64,000 nucleotides of DNA from an uncultured Alphaproteobacteria bacterium (GCA_902826335.1 CADEEL010000017.1:1-64000), one strand, 5' to 3'. Positions 29,742 to 41,352 are shown, counted from the stretch's first letter. Notes: generated by a model from the letters alone, not told the origin. Numbers and translations are program-made.

Positions 29742-31253
29742 ATGCTCTCAATGCCTGATGCCGCCGTGCAAGCCCGCATGCCAGCCGCCAAGACCGAGCA
29801 CTTCGATGTCCTCATCGTCGGCGCGGGCATTTCCGGCGTCGGCGGCGCCCATCATTTGCGCGAACAATGTCCGGACAAGAGCTTCGTAATTCTCGAAGCG
29901 CTAGAAAGCTTCGGCGGCACCTGGCTCATGCACACCTATCCTGGCATCCGCTCGGACAGCGATCTCTACACCTTCGGCTATCGCTTCAAACCATGGACGG
30001 GCCCGCCCATCGCCACCGCAGCGGAAATCCTCACCTATATGGGCGAAGTGATCGAAGAGAGCGATCTCGCCCCCCACATTCACTACAATCACAAAATCAT
30101 TTCAGCGAATTGGTCGAGCGCCGACAATCGTTGGACGATTGACGCCATGCGCACAGACACTGATGAGCCCGTGCGCTTCACCACGAATTTCCTTTGGATG
30201 TGCCAAGGCTATTATCGCCATGCCGAAGGCTACACGCCCGATTGGCCGGATATGGACAAATTCAAGGGCCCCATCGTCCATCCCCAAACTTGGCCAGAAA
30301 ACCTTGACTATAAAGGCAAGCACGTCATCGTCATCGGCTCCGGCGCGACGGCCGCAACGCTTGCGCCCGCCATCGCTGGCGAGTGCGCGCACGTCACCGT
30401 GCTGCAGCGTTCGCCCACCTATTTCGTTCCCGGCCGCAATGTGAACGACCTCGCTGACATTTTGCGTGACCTAGAGATCGACGAAACCTGGATTCACGAA
30501 ATCGTCCGCCGCAAAACCCTGCACGATCAAGCGCTCTTCACCCGCCGCGCTTTTGAGGAGCCGGAAGCCGTCAAGCAGGAATTGCTTGCCGGCGTCGCCG
30601 CCTTTCTGGGGCCGGACTTTGACATCGCCACGCACTTTACACCGCGCTATCGGCCTTGGCGCCAGCGCATCGCCTTTGTGCCGGACGGCGATCTCTTGCG
30701 AGGCATCGTCGCCGGCAAGGCGTCCATCGTCACCGATGAGATCGAGAGCTTCACAGAAAAGGGCGTCCTGCTCAAATCCGGAAAACTGCTCGAGGCTGAC
30801 ATCATCATTACCGCGACGGGCTTCAATCTCAGCGTCATGGGCGACATCGCCTTCGCCACTAACGGCGCGCCGCTCAATTTCGCCGATACAATCACGTATC
30901 GCGGCATGATGTTCACCGGCGTGCCGAACATGGTGTGGGTGTTCGGCTATTTCCGCGCGAGCTGGACCTTGCGCGCGGACCTGGTCGCCGACTTCGTGTG
31001 CCGCCTGCTCAATCATATGAAGGCGAAGGGCGCCAAACGCGTCGAGGTCGCGCTCCGCCCTGAAGACAAGAACATGCCGCTTCTGCCCTGGATGGACCCA
31101 GAGGATTTCAATCCCGGCTATCTTATGCGCGGCATGCATCTTTTGCCTAAGCGCGGCGATAAGCCCGAATGGCGCCACACCCAGGATTACTGGGCTGAGA
31201 AGGACGCCCTGCCGGCGATCGACCTCAACGACAAGGCGTTCGTCTACGACTGA
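29742..31253 (+). CDS. flavin-containing (Baeyer-Villiger-type) monooxygenase
   Basis: A 503-residue class B flavoprotein monooxygenase that would use FAD and NADPH to oxygenate a ketone or similar substrate. The FAD-binding motif is at 27-32 (GAGISG). The BVMO fingerprint F-x-G-x3-H-x3-W-P is met at 174-185 (FKGPIVHPQTWP), and a second Rossmann motif (GSGATAATLAPA) follows. The substrate is unknown. The start may be the ATG at 29742 or the ATG at 29751. An FNR/FixK box lies upstream, which is curious for an oxygen-using enzyme. The gene end overlaps the convergent aldo/keto reductase gene by ten bases. Confidence 0.88.
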   Translation: MLSMPDAAVQARMPAAKTEHFDVLIVGAGISGVGGAHHLREQCPDKSFVILEALESFGGTWLMHTYPGIRSDSDLYTFGYRFKPWTGPPIATAAEILTYMGEVIEESDLAPHIHYNHKIISANWSSADNRWTIDAMRTDTDEPVRFTTNFLWMCQGYYRHAEGYTPDWPDMDKFKGPIVHPQTWPENLDYKGKHVIVIGSGATAATLAPAIAGECAHVTVLQRSPTYFVPGRNVNDLADILRDLEIDETWIHEIVRRKTLHDQALFTRRAFEEPEAVKQELLAGVAAFLGPDFDIATHFTPRYRPWRQRIAFVPDGDLLRGIVAGKASIVTDEIESFTEKGVLLKSGKLLEADIIITATGFNLSVMGDIAFATNGAPLNFADTITYRGMMFTGVPNMVWVFGYFRASWTLRADLVADFVCRLLNHMKAKGAKRVEVALRPEDKNMPLLPWMDPEDFNPGYLMRGMHLLPKRGDKPEWRHTQDYWAEKDALPAIDLNDKAFVYD

Positions 31254-32197
31254 GCTGTTGGCGCGCCGGCCGCGTCGAGCGCCGCTATGTCTTCCCCCGT
31301 CAGCGCGATGCGCAGCGCGCCCATCAATTCATTCAGTTGAGCAACAGAAGTTGCGCTCGCGATCGGCGCGGCGATCGCGGGCTTGGCCATGATCCAGGCC
31401 AGCGCGATCTGCGCGCACGTTGCGTTTTGCCGCGCCGCGACCGCGTCAAGCGCCGCCAGCACGCCAAATCCGCGTTCGTTGAGATACATGTCCATCCGCG
31501 CGCCGCGCGCGCTTTTGGCCTTGTCCGCCGCGCTGCGGTACTTCCCCGTCAAAAATCCGGATGCGAGCCCATAATAGGGAATGATTGAAACGCCCGAACG
31601 CACACACAGCGCCATGAGGTCGGCCTCAATATCCCGCTTCAGGAGATGATATTCCGGCTGCAGCGTCTCGAATCGCACATGGCTCTTTGCATCGCTCGCA
31701 CCGAGCGCGGCCTCCAGCCGCGCCGCCGTGAAATTCGAGGCGCCCACGGCGCGCACCTTGCCGGCTCTGACAAGCTCATCGAGCGCGCCCATAAACTCCT
31801 CGGCCGGCGTCGCCGCATCGTCCCGGTGCAGTTGGTAGAGGTCGATATAGTCCGTACCAAGACGATGCAGGGAATCCTCGCACGCCGCGATGATGTTCGC
31901 CCGCCCGATTCCGAGCCGCTTCGGCCACATGCCCACTTTCGTCGCGATGATTACATCGTCCCGCCGCCCGCGTCGCTTCAGCCATGCGCCGAGCACGGTC
32001 TCGCTCTCCCCGCCCTGGTGCCCGCTCGCCCACGCCGAATAGACATCCGCCGTATCGATCGCGTTTCCGCCGGCCGCGACGAAAGCATCAAGCACGGCGA
32101 AACTCGTCGCCTCGTCCGCCGTCCAGCCAAACACATTACCGCCCAGCATGAGCGGCGTGATGTTGATATCGGATCGTCCAAGCGCGCGCTTTTGCAT
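31244..32197 (-). CDS. aldo/keto reductase
   Basis: A 317-residue NADPH-dependent oxidoreductase of the aldo/keto reductase family, in the YajO/YghZ-like or AKR11-13 group. It has the TIM-barrel start MQKRALGRSDINITPLMLGG, the catalytic-tyrosine region ADVYSAWASGHQGGESE, the Lys segment IIATKVGMWPK, and the DYIDLYQLHRDD motif. The ATG at 32197 has GGAGG 8 bp upstream and is preferred over the in-frame start at 32236. The physiological substrate is unknown. Confidence 0.9.
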   Translation of the reverse strand: MQKRALGRSDINITPLMLGGNVFGWTADEATSFAVLDAFVAAGGNAIDTADVYSAWASGHQGGESETVLGAWLKRRGRRDDVIIATKVGMWPKRLGIGRANIIAACEDSLHRLGTDYIDLYQLHRDDAATPAEEFMGALDELVRAGKVRAVGASNFTAARLEAALGASDAKSHVRFETLQPEYHLLKRDIEADLMALCVRSGVSIIPYYGLASGFLTGKYRSAADKAKSARGARMDMYLNERGFGVLAALDAVAARQNATCAQIALAWIMAKPAIAAPIASATSVAQLNELMGALRIALTGEDIAALDAAGAPTAQS

Positions 32198-32265
32198 GAG
32201 TGCCTCCGCGCCCCTTCTACCAGCCGCCTCGCGCACCTCAATCCGCTTGACGGGGCGGCGCCAAC

Positions 32266-32366
32266 GCCTAGTGTCCCGCCCGTCTCCGGGGCGCCCGTCT
32301 GGGCTGAGACGTGGGCGCGCCCACGAACCCGCCGAACCTGATCCGGTTCATACCGGCGTAGGAAGA
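32266..32366 (+). promoter_or_regulatory. TPP riboswitch (THI element)
   Basis: The element contains CTGAGA at 32304-32309 and the second conserved block beginning ACCTG at 32336 and ending GGCGTAGG at 32362, the two halves of the thiamine-pyrophosphate aptamer. P1 can form between CCTA (32267-32270) and TAGG (32359-32362). The putative Shine-Dalgarno AGGAAGAG (32360-32367) overlaps the 3' strand of P1, which suggests control of translation initiation at 32373. It governs the small membrane protein gene and, by coupling, thiC. Confidence 0.95.
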
Positions 32367-32372
32367 GCGTTC

Positions 32373-34621
<2,249 letters not shown>

Positions 34622-34660
34622 CGGGCGCAGATCAGCGAGAAACTGACGACGGAGAGGCAC

Positions 34661-35080
34661 ATGCGCAGAGCCATCGCGATCGCATCCTTGGGGGCGCTCG
34701 GCGCGTGTGGATGGACCGAGTCTGCAGGCGACTTCACCTACAGGTGCGCAGACAGCTTCTACCCACTCGACGCACCACACTGCGAACATCAGCTCACTGA
34801 TGACTACCTCCTGCGCTACGGCGAAGGCAGCGGCGACAATGTCGTTCTGGCCTACGAGATCGACGACCTTGGAAGCGCAGGGTTGATCAACGACGCTGCA
34901 GACGACGTCGTTGCGCAACTGGGCCTCGATGAACAGCTCCTTGTAGTTCGACTACGTAGCGGTCGCATCTATGTTGCACCCCCTAGTCCAACTCACCCGC
35001 TCAGCATCGTCGGCCCACTCTCCGAAGAGGAGTTCACAGCGCGCTATCCAGATGCGCCACAATGGCGCGAGGTTCAGTGA
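34661..35080 (+). CDS. small predicted lipoprotein, accessory
   Basis: A 139-residue protein with a short signal and a likely lipobox (LGALGAC, Cys at about 16). The mature part has the pattern DDYLLRYGEGSGDNVVLAYEIDDLGSAGLINDAADDVV. No family is recognised. It sits between the intact thiC end and a displaced copy of the thiC 3' end, so it is probably cargo of an insertion at the thiC terminus. Codon use is less GC-extreme than in flanking genes. Confidence 0.65.
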   Translation: MRRAIAIASLGALGACGWTESAGDFTYRCADSFYPLDAPHCEHQLTDDYLLRYGEGSGDNVVLAYEIDDLGSAGLINDAADDVVAQLGLDEQLLVVRLRSGRIYVAPPSPTHPLSIVGPLSEEEFTARYPDAPQWREVQ

Positions 35081-35091
35081 GCGCAGCGGAT

Positions 35092-35172
35092 GCCCGAGAG
35101 CGCAGCATGGCGGAGATGAGTGCGAGGTCCAAAGAAACTGGCGGCCAAATCGAAGTGCCGGTGAAGGCCTGA
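35092..35172 (+). pseudogene. thiC: displaced remnant of the thiC 3' end
   Basis: The frame from about 35092 to the TGA at 35170-35172 reads ...ERSMAEMSARSKETGG and ends VPVKA. The intact ThiC end reads [16 protein letters not shown]...VPVKS, matching at more than half of about 23 positions. At DNA level only ATGGCGGAGATGAG is identical, so the copy is old or came from a different thiC allele. It has no start codon or upstream ThiC sequence. It marks one border of the accessory segment that starts at the thiC stop codon. Confidence 0.75.
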
Positions 35173-35227
35173 GATTATGCTTAGCTCTGAACTACAATGT
35201 CTTCGCAACTGAGTCGCGGAGAACCAC

Positions 35228-35911
35228 ATGTGGCCCTATCCGATTGACTGGGCGACGACCGGCGTCTGGATGCAAGCTTGGTCGGGATTTGCCGCCGCAA
35301 TTGCCGTCGTGTGGGCCGCCAAGTTCGGCGTCTCCGCCTTTCTTACCCAAAGGCAGATTGAGCGAAAAGTCGCTGCGGCTGAGCGCATAATGACATTTGT
35401 CTACAAGGCAAAAAGAGGGATCGCAGCCATCAGGAATGCGGGCTCGTTCAGCTACGAAAATGACGCCGCCGAAAAGGCCTTGCGAGAGGCGGATCCGAAT
35501 TTCACGAACCTCGACAAGGGTAAACGGAGCAGAATGATCACAGGCCAGGTCATCTACAGTCGCGTGAATGATGCCAAGGAGGTTTGGGCGGAACTGTTTG
35601 AGTGCTTGCCGGTCGCCCGCGCATTCTTCGGGAAAGAGTGTGAGAATAAGATACACGCTCTCTGGGAAGTGCGCGCACAGATCAGAACGAGCGCCCACAT
35701 GTACGGCACGGTGGACCCGAACAGAAACCAACCCAATAGTGAAAAATATGAGGCGGACATGTGGGAGGCGGCTGACGATGGCGGCGTTGGTGGAGTGAAC
35801 GCAAAGCTCGTAGCCGTGATCGAATACATGGAAACGAACGTGCTACCATTGATTGGAGGAGTGTTGCCCAAGCCTAACGACTCAGCCATTCGCACGGCAT
35901 TAGGCGGATAG
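35228..35911 (+). CDS. hypothetical protein with N-terminal membrane anchor
   Basis: A 227-residue protein with one hydrophobic segment (about 14-38) and a soluble, charged cytoplasmic part (QRQIERKVAAAERIMTFVYKAKRGIAAIRN...). It has several Trp and Cys residues and a helical character. No domain is recognised. GGAG precedes the ATG at 35228. Base composition is closer to balanced than in the core genes around it, and it lies between a thiC remnant and a toxin remnant, so horizontal origin is likely. Confidence 0.65.
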   Translation: MWPYPIDWATTGVWMQAWSGFAAAIAVVWAAKFGVSAFLTQRQIERKVAAAERIMTFVYKAKRGIAAIRNAGSFSYENDAAEKALREADPNFTNLDKGKRSRMITGQVIYSRVNDAKEVWAELFECLPVARAFFGKECENKIHALWEVRAQIRTSAHMYGTVDPNRNQPNSEKYEADMWEAADDGGVGGVNAKLVAVIEYMETNVLPLIGGVLPKPNDSAIRTALGG

Positions 35912-35923
35912 CAGGGTCCGTCG

Positions 35924-36115
35924 CGCCGCGTGGCTGCTGGCGGCCACGACATTCCGGAGAATGTCATCCGCCGTCGTTTCGCCAAAAGTCTGAACTACCT
36001 TGAAACCCGTTACAAACCCATCGTTGATGAGTGGTGCATTTGGGATAGTCTGGAAGGCCAGTTTGCCCTGGCCGAAGTGAGCGCGACCCATGACTACGAA
36101 GACCGATCTCAATAA
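35924..36115 (+). pseudogene. C-terminal remnant of a zeta-toxin-like kinase
   Basis: The frame RRVAAGGHDIPENVIRRRF, followed by SLNYLETRYKPIVDEWCIWD, matches the C-terminal part of zeta-toxin/UDP-GlcNAc-kinase-like proteins. In those the GGHDIP and RR(F/Y) segment follows the ATP-binding core. The Walker A half is absent, and an in-frame stop lies at 35909-35911. The 5' part has been lost, probably when the preceding gene was placed here. Confidence 0.7.
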
Positions 36116-36254
36116 AGTCCAGGCCGCGCTCGATCGCGCGGCGAAGAACGCCGTGAGCGGACCGAAGGAAGCCAGAACGGGGCAGTACACGCTCGCTAAG
36201 TCCAAGACAGGTGCGGCGTCATCACCGACCCAAGAGACAACGAAACGGTCCTAA
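36090..36254 (+). CDS. small orphan partner of the zeta-toxin remnant
   Basis: A 54-residue open frame (MTTKTDLNKVQAALDRAAKNAV...) overlaps the 3' end of the toxin remnant in another frame. Small proteins of this kind, with an N-terminal helix of the KVQAALDRAAKNA type, are typically found beside zeta-like toxin genes. It may be the surviving partner gene. Its function as an antitoxin is not established. Confidence 0.5.
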   Translation: MTTKTDLNKVQAALDRAAKNAVSGPKEARTGQYTLAKSKTGAASSPTQETTKRS

Positions 36255-36466
36255 CGCGGCGGCGACGCCCGCACATAGAACCCACCAAAGTCACCCAGCT
36301 CGCGTTGAGCAGCATTCGGCACGCACCGCCGCCGAGACAGACAAGCCCCAACCCCCTTCCCCCTCCGCCCGCGCGCCCCTATCGTTCCGTTCCAAGACGA
36401 ACGAGCCGCTCCAAAGCGGCGCCAAGAAAAACCGCCCCAACGAGGGTCATCAGGGAGAAGCGCGCC

Positions 36467-36500
36467 ATGAGGGCAAAACCCCAATGAGGGCCAAAACCCC
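36467..36500 (+). repeat. tandem 16/17-bp repeat abutting an acyl-CoA ligase start
   Basis: ATGAGGGCAAAACCCC (36467-36482) is repeated as ATGAGGGCCAAAACCCC (36484-36500) directly before the ATG at 36501. No other purpose is visible. The spacer before it (36255-36466) holds no convincing gene. Confidence 0.7.
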
Positions 36501-38084
36501 ATGATCGATATGGAAGGCATCGCCTGCCTCGCGGATGTGCCGCGCGTCCAGGCTCGCCGCCGCCCCGAAGAGATCGCCTTTGTCGCCGGCGCGCGCCGCA
36601 CCAGTTTCGCGGCCTTCGATGCGCTCACCAATCGCGTCGCCGATCGCCTGCTGCTCGAAGGCCTGCGCACGGGCGATCGCATCGCGCTCTTGGCCAAGAA
36701 CAGCGACCTTTTCTACGAACTCCTCTTCGGCGCGATGAAGGCGAAGGTGACGCCCGCGCCGGTCAATCTCCGCCTCGCGCCGCCCGAGATCGCCTTCATC
36801 CTGGGCGATAGCGGCGCCAAGCTCCTCTTCGTCGGCGCCGAGTTCATCGAACTCGCCAAGGCCGCCATCGCGGCGCTCCCCAATCCACCCAAGCTCATCG
36901 CGCTCGAAGGCGGCGCGCCAAGCGGGGAACAATCTGCATGGACGCAATACGAAGCCTGGCGCGCCGAGGGCGCCGCCATCGATCCCATGCTGCCCGCCGC
37001 GGGCGACGACACGGTGCTGCAACTTTATACCAGCGGCACGACTGGCCACCCCAAGGGCGTCGAGCTCAGCAACGAAAATTACATGGGCTTTCTCGGCCTC
37101 GCAGCGGGTGTGCAAGGCTTCGATTACAAGGCCGGCGAAGCCGTGCTGAACGCCATGCCGCTGTTTCACGTGGCGGGCACGAATGTCGGCTTCGCCTCGC
37201 TCGCCAGCGGCGCGCGCACCGTGATCGCGCGCGATCTCGCCCCCGCCCTCGTGCTCGATCTCATCGCGCGCGAGAACATCAACCACGCCTTCTTCGTGCC
37301 GGCCGTCATCCTCATGCTCATGCAGGCGCCGGAAATGGCGGGCGCCGATCTCTCCTCCATGCGCTTCGTCGCATACGGCGCCTCGCCCATTTCCGAGGAT
37401 TTGCTGTTGCGCGCGCAAGAGCGCTTCGGCTGTGGCTTCCTGCAATTTTACGGCATGACGGAAACCACCGGCGCCGGAACCTTCCTGCCACCCGAAGCGC
37501 ATGACCCCTCAAAGGGCAAGCTACGCTCCTGCGGCGTGCCCTGGCCTGGCGTTGAGGTGAAGGTCGTGGATGCGGCGGGCGCCGAAGTCCCGCGCGGAGA
37601 AGTGGGCGAGATTGTCATCAAGGCGCCCATCGTTATGAAATCCTATTGGGCGCGCCCCGAAGCCACCGCCGAAGCCATTCGCGATGGCTGGATGCGCACG
37701 GGCGATGCGGCCTACCAAGACGAGGACGGCTACTTTTTCATCTATGACCGCGTGAAGGATATGATCGTCTCCGGCGGCGAGAACATCTATCCAGCCGAAG
37801 TGGAGAACGCGATCTTCGGCCATCCCGATGTTGCGGATGTCGCCGTCATCGGCGTGCCGGACGAACAATGGGGCGAAGCGGTGAAAGCCATAATTGTGCT
37901 GAAGCCCGGCGCGAGTGAGAACCCCGAAAGCATCATCGCCTGGGCGCGCGAGCGAGTCGCGAACTACAAGGCGCCGAAAAGCGTGGACTTCATCGCCGCG
38001 ATTCCGCGCAACGCCTCCGGCAAAATTCTAAGGCGCGAACTGCGCGTGCCCTATTGGGCCGGCCGCGAACGGATGGTGGGATAA
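36501..38084 (+). CDS. acyl-CoA synthetase (AMP-forming)
   Basis: A 527-residue ligase of the ANL superfamily that activates a carboxylic acid to its CoA thioester. Motifs in order are the P-loop LYTSGTTGHPKGVELS (about 174-189), the YGMTETTGAG region, the GWMRTGDAAYQDEDGYFFIYDR hinge region, and the C-terminal lysine in NASGKILRREL. It resembles fatty-acid-CoA ligases of the FadD3/caiC type. The neighbouring feruloyl-CoA-synthase-like gene four bases downstream suggests a shared aromatic or fatty-acid degradation role. The start may be 36501 or the ATG at 36510. Confidence 0.88.
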   Translation: MIDMEGIACLADVPRVQARRRPEEIAFVAGARRTSFAAFDALTNRVADRLLLEGLRTGDRIALLAKNSDLFYELLFGAMKAKVTPAPVNLRLAPPEIAFILGDSGAKLLFVGAEFIELAKAAIAALPNPPKLIALEGGAPSGEQSAWTQYEAWRAEGAAIDPMLPAAGDDTVLQLYTSGTTGHPKGVELSNENYMGFLGLAAGVQGFDYKAGEAVLNAMPLFHVAGTNVGFASLASGARTVIARDLAPALVLDLIARENINHAFFVPAVILMLMQAPEMAGADLSSMRFVAYGASPISEDLLLRAQERFGCGFLQFYGMTETTGAGTFLPPEAHDPSKGKLRSCGVPWPGVEVKVVDAAGAEVPRGEVGEIVIKAPIVMKSYWARPEATAEAIRDGWMRTGDAAYQDEDGYFFIYDRVKDMIVSGGENIYPAEVENAIFGHPDVADVAVIGVPDEQWGEAVKAIIVLKPGASENPESIIAWARERVANYKAPKSVDFIAAIPRNASGKILRRELRVPYWAGRERMVG

Positions 38085-38087
38085 GAC

Positions 38088-39938
38088 ATGAGTGAAGCCA
38101 TCGCCCGCCAAGCGCTGCCGCCCTTCAAGCCCTTGCCGATGAAGGCGCCGGACGTGTCGGTTGAGCGCCGCGCGGATGGAACCATCTACATCGCGTCAAA
38201 CCACAAGATGGCCGCCCAGCCGCGCTCCATCCCCCATCTCCTCGGTGAGCAGGCGCGCGCGCACCCCGATCGTCCCTATTTGAAGCAGCGCGCGCCGGGC
38301 CACGGTCCCTGGCGCTCGATGACCTACGCGGAAGTTGACTGCGCCTCCGGCGCCGCGGCCGAGAAGCTCTACGCGCTCGGGCTCGGCCCCAACGCCCCGC
38401 TCATGGTGCTCTCCGGCAATTCCATCGCCCATGCCGTGCTCGCCTTCGCCGCCATGAAAATTCGCGCGCCCGTCGCGCCCTTGAGCCCGGCCTATGCGCT
38501 GATGAGCGCTGACTTCGCCAAGCTGAAGCACTGCGTCTCCGTCATCAAACCAAAGGCGATTTTCGTCGAGGCCCGCGCGCCCTTCGAACGCGCCCTCGCC
38601 GCGCTCGATCTTTCCGGCGTCGAGCTCATCACCGCCGATGACGAGCCATCCAACGCAAACCTTCTGTATAAGGATCTTATCGAGGGCGAAGCCGGCGCCG
38701 CCGTCGCCGTTGAGATGGATAAGATCACCGAGCGCACCATCGCCAAATTCCTCTTCACCTCGGGCTCAACCGGCCTGCCCAAGGCCGCGCCGCAATATCA
38801 AGGCATGCTCACCGCGCAAATCGCCGCCCAAGAAGGTTTGCGCGCTGAAGAGTCAGACCCGAACCAAATCCCCGAAGCGCTCGATTGGCTGCCCTGGAGC
38901 CACATCTCCGGCGGCAATGTGAACTTCAACGCCACGCTCGCCGCCGCCGGAACCTATTACATCGACGAAGGCAAGCCGCTGCCCGGCATGTTCGAAACCA
39001 CGATAAAGAATCTCTATGAAGTCAGCCCCATCGTATTCGGCTCCGCGCCCATCGCCTTCGCCATGCTGGCCGACGCGCTGGAGAAGGACGCCAAGCTCCG
39101 CGCCAGTTTCTTCAAGAATTTGCGCTATATGGGCTATGGCGGCGCCACGCTTTCAGACGATCTATATGAGCGCCTGCAAGCCCTCGCCATCGCCGAGACC
39201 GGCCATCGAATTGCGCTGACGACCATGTACGGCGCCACCGAAACCCAAGGCATCACCGTCGTCCACTGGCCAGCCGAGCGCGTCGGCCTCATCGGCCTGC
39301 CGCTGCCCGGCATCACGCTGAAGCTTGTGCCCAACGGATCGAAACTCGAAGTGCGCGTCAAAGGCCCCACCGTCACCACCGGCTATTGGCGCGACGATGA
39401 AAAAACCGCCGCCGCCTTCGATGAAGAGGGCTTCTACAAATTGGGCGACGCCTGCCGCTTTGTGGACGAAGCCGATCCCGCCCAGGGCCTCGTCTTCGAT
39501 GGCCGCGTCACCGAGGATTTCAAGCTGTCGAGCGGCACTTGGGTGTCCGTCGGCGTGCTGCGGCCCGACATCGTCGCGGCGTGCTCGCCTTACGTGTTCG
39601 ACGCCGTCATCGCCGGCCAGGATAAGCCCTTCGCCGCCGCTTTGCTCTGGCCCTCGCCGACGGGCATGGCCGCGCTCGCGGCCGATCCCGCCCCCGGCGC
39701 GCCGCTTGAAAAGCTCGCCGCCATCGTGAAAACGCGCCTCGCCGCCTTCAATGCCGAGGCCGGCGGCTCTTCGCGCCGCATCTTCCGCGCCCTGATCATG
39801 ACGGAATTTCCCTCCATCGACGCTGGCGAAATCACCGATAAGGGCTACGTCAATCAGCGCGCCGTGTTGGAGCGTCGCAAGGACCTCCTCGCCGCGCTCT
39901 ACGCCGAGCCCGCGCCTGACAATGTGATCCAAATTTGA
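38088..39938 (+). CDS. feruloyl-CoA synthase-like AMP-dependent ligase
   Basis: A 616-residue ANL ligase resembling feruloyl-CoA synthase (Fcs), which activates hydroxycinnamates. The long N-terminal region includes YLKQRAPGHGPWRSMTYAEVD. It has the P-loop FTSGSTGLPKAAPQ, the TMYGATETQG motif, and a C-terminal part with the Fcs-like DFKLSSGTWVSVG. The substrate is inferred from similarity only. It follows the previous ligase after three bases and overlaps the next gene by TTGA, so the three genes form an operon. Confidence 0.82.
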   Translation: MSEAIARQALPPFKPLPMKAPDVSVERRADGTIYIASNHKMAAQPRSIPHLLGEQARAHPDRPYLKQRAPGHGPWRSMTYAEVDCASGAAAEKLYALGLGPNAPLMVLSGNSIAHAVLAFAAMKIRAPVAPLSPAYALMSADFAKLKHCVSVIKPKAIFVEARAPFERALAALDLSGVELITADDEPSNANLLYKDLIEGEAGAAVAVEMDKITERTIAKFLFTSGSTGLPKAAPQYQGMLTAQIAAQEGLRAEESDPNQIPEALDWLPWSHISGGNVNFNATLAAAGTYYIDEGKPLPGMFETTIKNLYEVSPIVFGSAPIAFAMLADALEKDAKLRASFFKNLRYMGYGGATLSDDLYERLQALAIAETGHRIALTTMYGATETQGITVVHWPAERVGLIGLPLPGITLKLVPNGSKLEVRVKGPTVTTGYWRDDEKTAAAFDEEGFYKLGDACRFVDEADPAQGLVFDGRVTEDFKLSSGTWVSVGVLRPDIVAACSPYVFDAVIAGQDKPFAAALLWPSPTGMAALAADPAPGAPLEKLAAIVKTRLAAFNAEAGGSSRRIFRALIMTEFPSIDAGEITDKGYVNQRAVLERRKDLLAALYAEPAPDNVIQI

Positions 39939-40447
39939 GTCCCGTACTTCGGCCCACACGCCTTGAAGACATTCCTGCCCTCCAAGCCATGGAGCGTGCG
40001 GCCGCCGAACTCTTCCGCCCACTTGGTCTACTGACCTTGACCGACGATGGCGCCGGTGTTCAAAGCAAAGCGGATCATGCGCGCGCCATCGCGAATGGCT
40101 TGTCTCTGGTGCTGGAGTGCAATGGCGAACGCGCGGGCTTCGCCATGGGCGAGCCCCGCGATCTGGATGTCTATCTTCAGGAAATCGACGTCCATCCGGA
40201 TTTTCAACGCCGCGGGCTCGGCGCCATCCTGCTCAACGCGTTCATTGAGGTTGTGCGCGCGCGCGGCGCGGCGTCAGTGATCTTGTCGACCTTTCGCCAT
40301 GTGCCATGGAATGCGCCCTTCTACGCCAAGCACGGCTTCGCGGAACTTCCGCAGACGGACTATCGCCCCTGGATGCGCGCCATCGAACAAGAGCAGGCGA
40401 AGATGCTGGACCTGTCCACGCGCCTCTTCATGCGGCGTACGCTCTAA
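39935..40447 (+). CDS. GNAT-family N-acetyltransferase
   Basis: A 170-residue acetyltransferase with a full GNAT fold: N-terminal RPTRLEDIPALQAMERAA, the acetyl-CoA-binding motif DFQRRGLGAILLNAF (about 89-103), and a C-terminal FYAKHGFAEL motif. Translation probably starts at TTG 39935, because the next ATG would remove the first strand and helix. The TTG overlaps the stop codon of the upstream ligase gene. The acceptor is unknown; a protein-acetylating role on the preceding ligases is possible but speculative. Its TAA stop lies at the edge of a repeat element. Confidence 0.83.
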   Translation: MSPVLRPTRLEDIPALQAMERAAAELFRPLGLLTLTDDGAGVQSKADHARAIANGLSLVLECNGERAGFAMGEPRDLDVYLQEIDVHPDFQRRGLGAILLNAFIEVVRARGAASVILSTFRHVPWNAPFYAKHGFAELPQTDYRPWMRAIEQEQAKMLDLSTRLFMRRTL

Positions 40448-40755
40448 CAGGCTGTTGAAATAGGTCTTTCATCCCCCCTCAGTCGACTACGTCGACAGCT
40501 CCCCCGCCACCCGATCGCTTCGCGATCGGGCGATATTCCGTTGCCAGAATCGCGAAGCGATTCTGGTGGGGGGAGCAAACCCTCTCTGAATCGATTCCGC
40601 TTTTTCCTCCCCCGTTCACGGGGGCTTCGCAGCGATCAGCAATCGATCCAGTGGATCGATTGCCGCGCAGAAGGCGGAGCGAAGCGGAGCAGGGTGATCG
40701 CGAAGCGATCGGAGGGGGGAATGCCCGTGCAAATCGCAACTTTTTCAACAACCTG
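40448..40755. mobile_element. MITE-like element with terminal inverted repeats
   Basis: The 308-bp intergenic interval is bounded by CAGGCTGTTGAA (40448-40459) and its near complement TTCAACAACCTG (40744-40755), 11 of 12 bases. Both ends are flanked by TA-containing stop codons of the neighbouring genes. Inside are perfect hairpins: CCCGATCGC at 40510-40530, CCAGAATCGC at 40544-40566, and CAATCGATCCA at 40640-40662. There are also two opposed CCCCC/GGGGGAG stretches. There is no coding capacity for a transposase. This fits a miniature inverted-repeat element mobilised in trans. Confidence 0.65.

Positions 40756-41352
<597 letters not shown>

Noticed and set aside
29693-29758. 21-codon open frame overlapping the monooxygenase start
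   Set aside because: It could be a leader peptide, but it has no clear ribosome-binding site and no attenuator-like structure follows.
40500-40700. Possible CRISPR-like array from spaced palindromes
   Set aside because: The hairpins differ from one another and have no constant repeat-spacer length; the inverted terminal repeats point to a MITE-like element.
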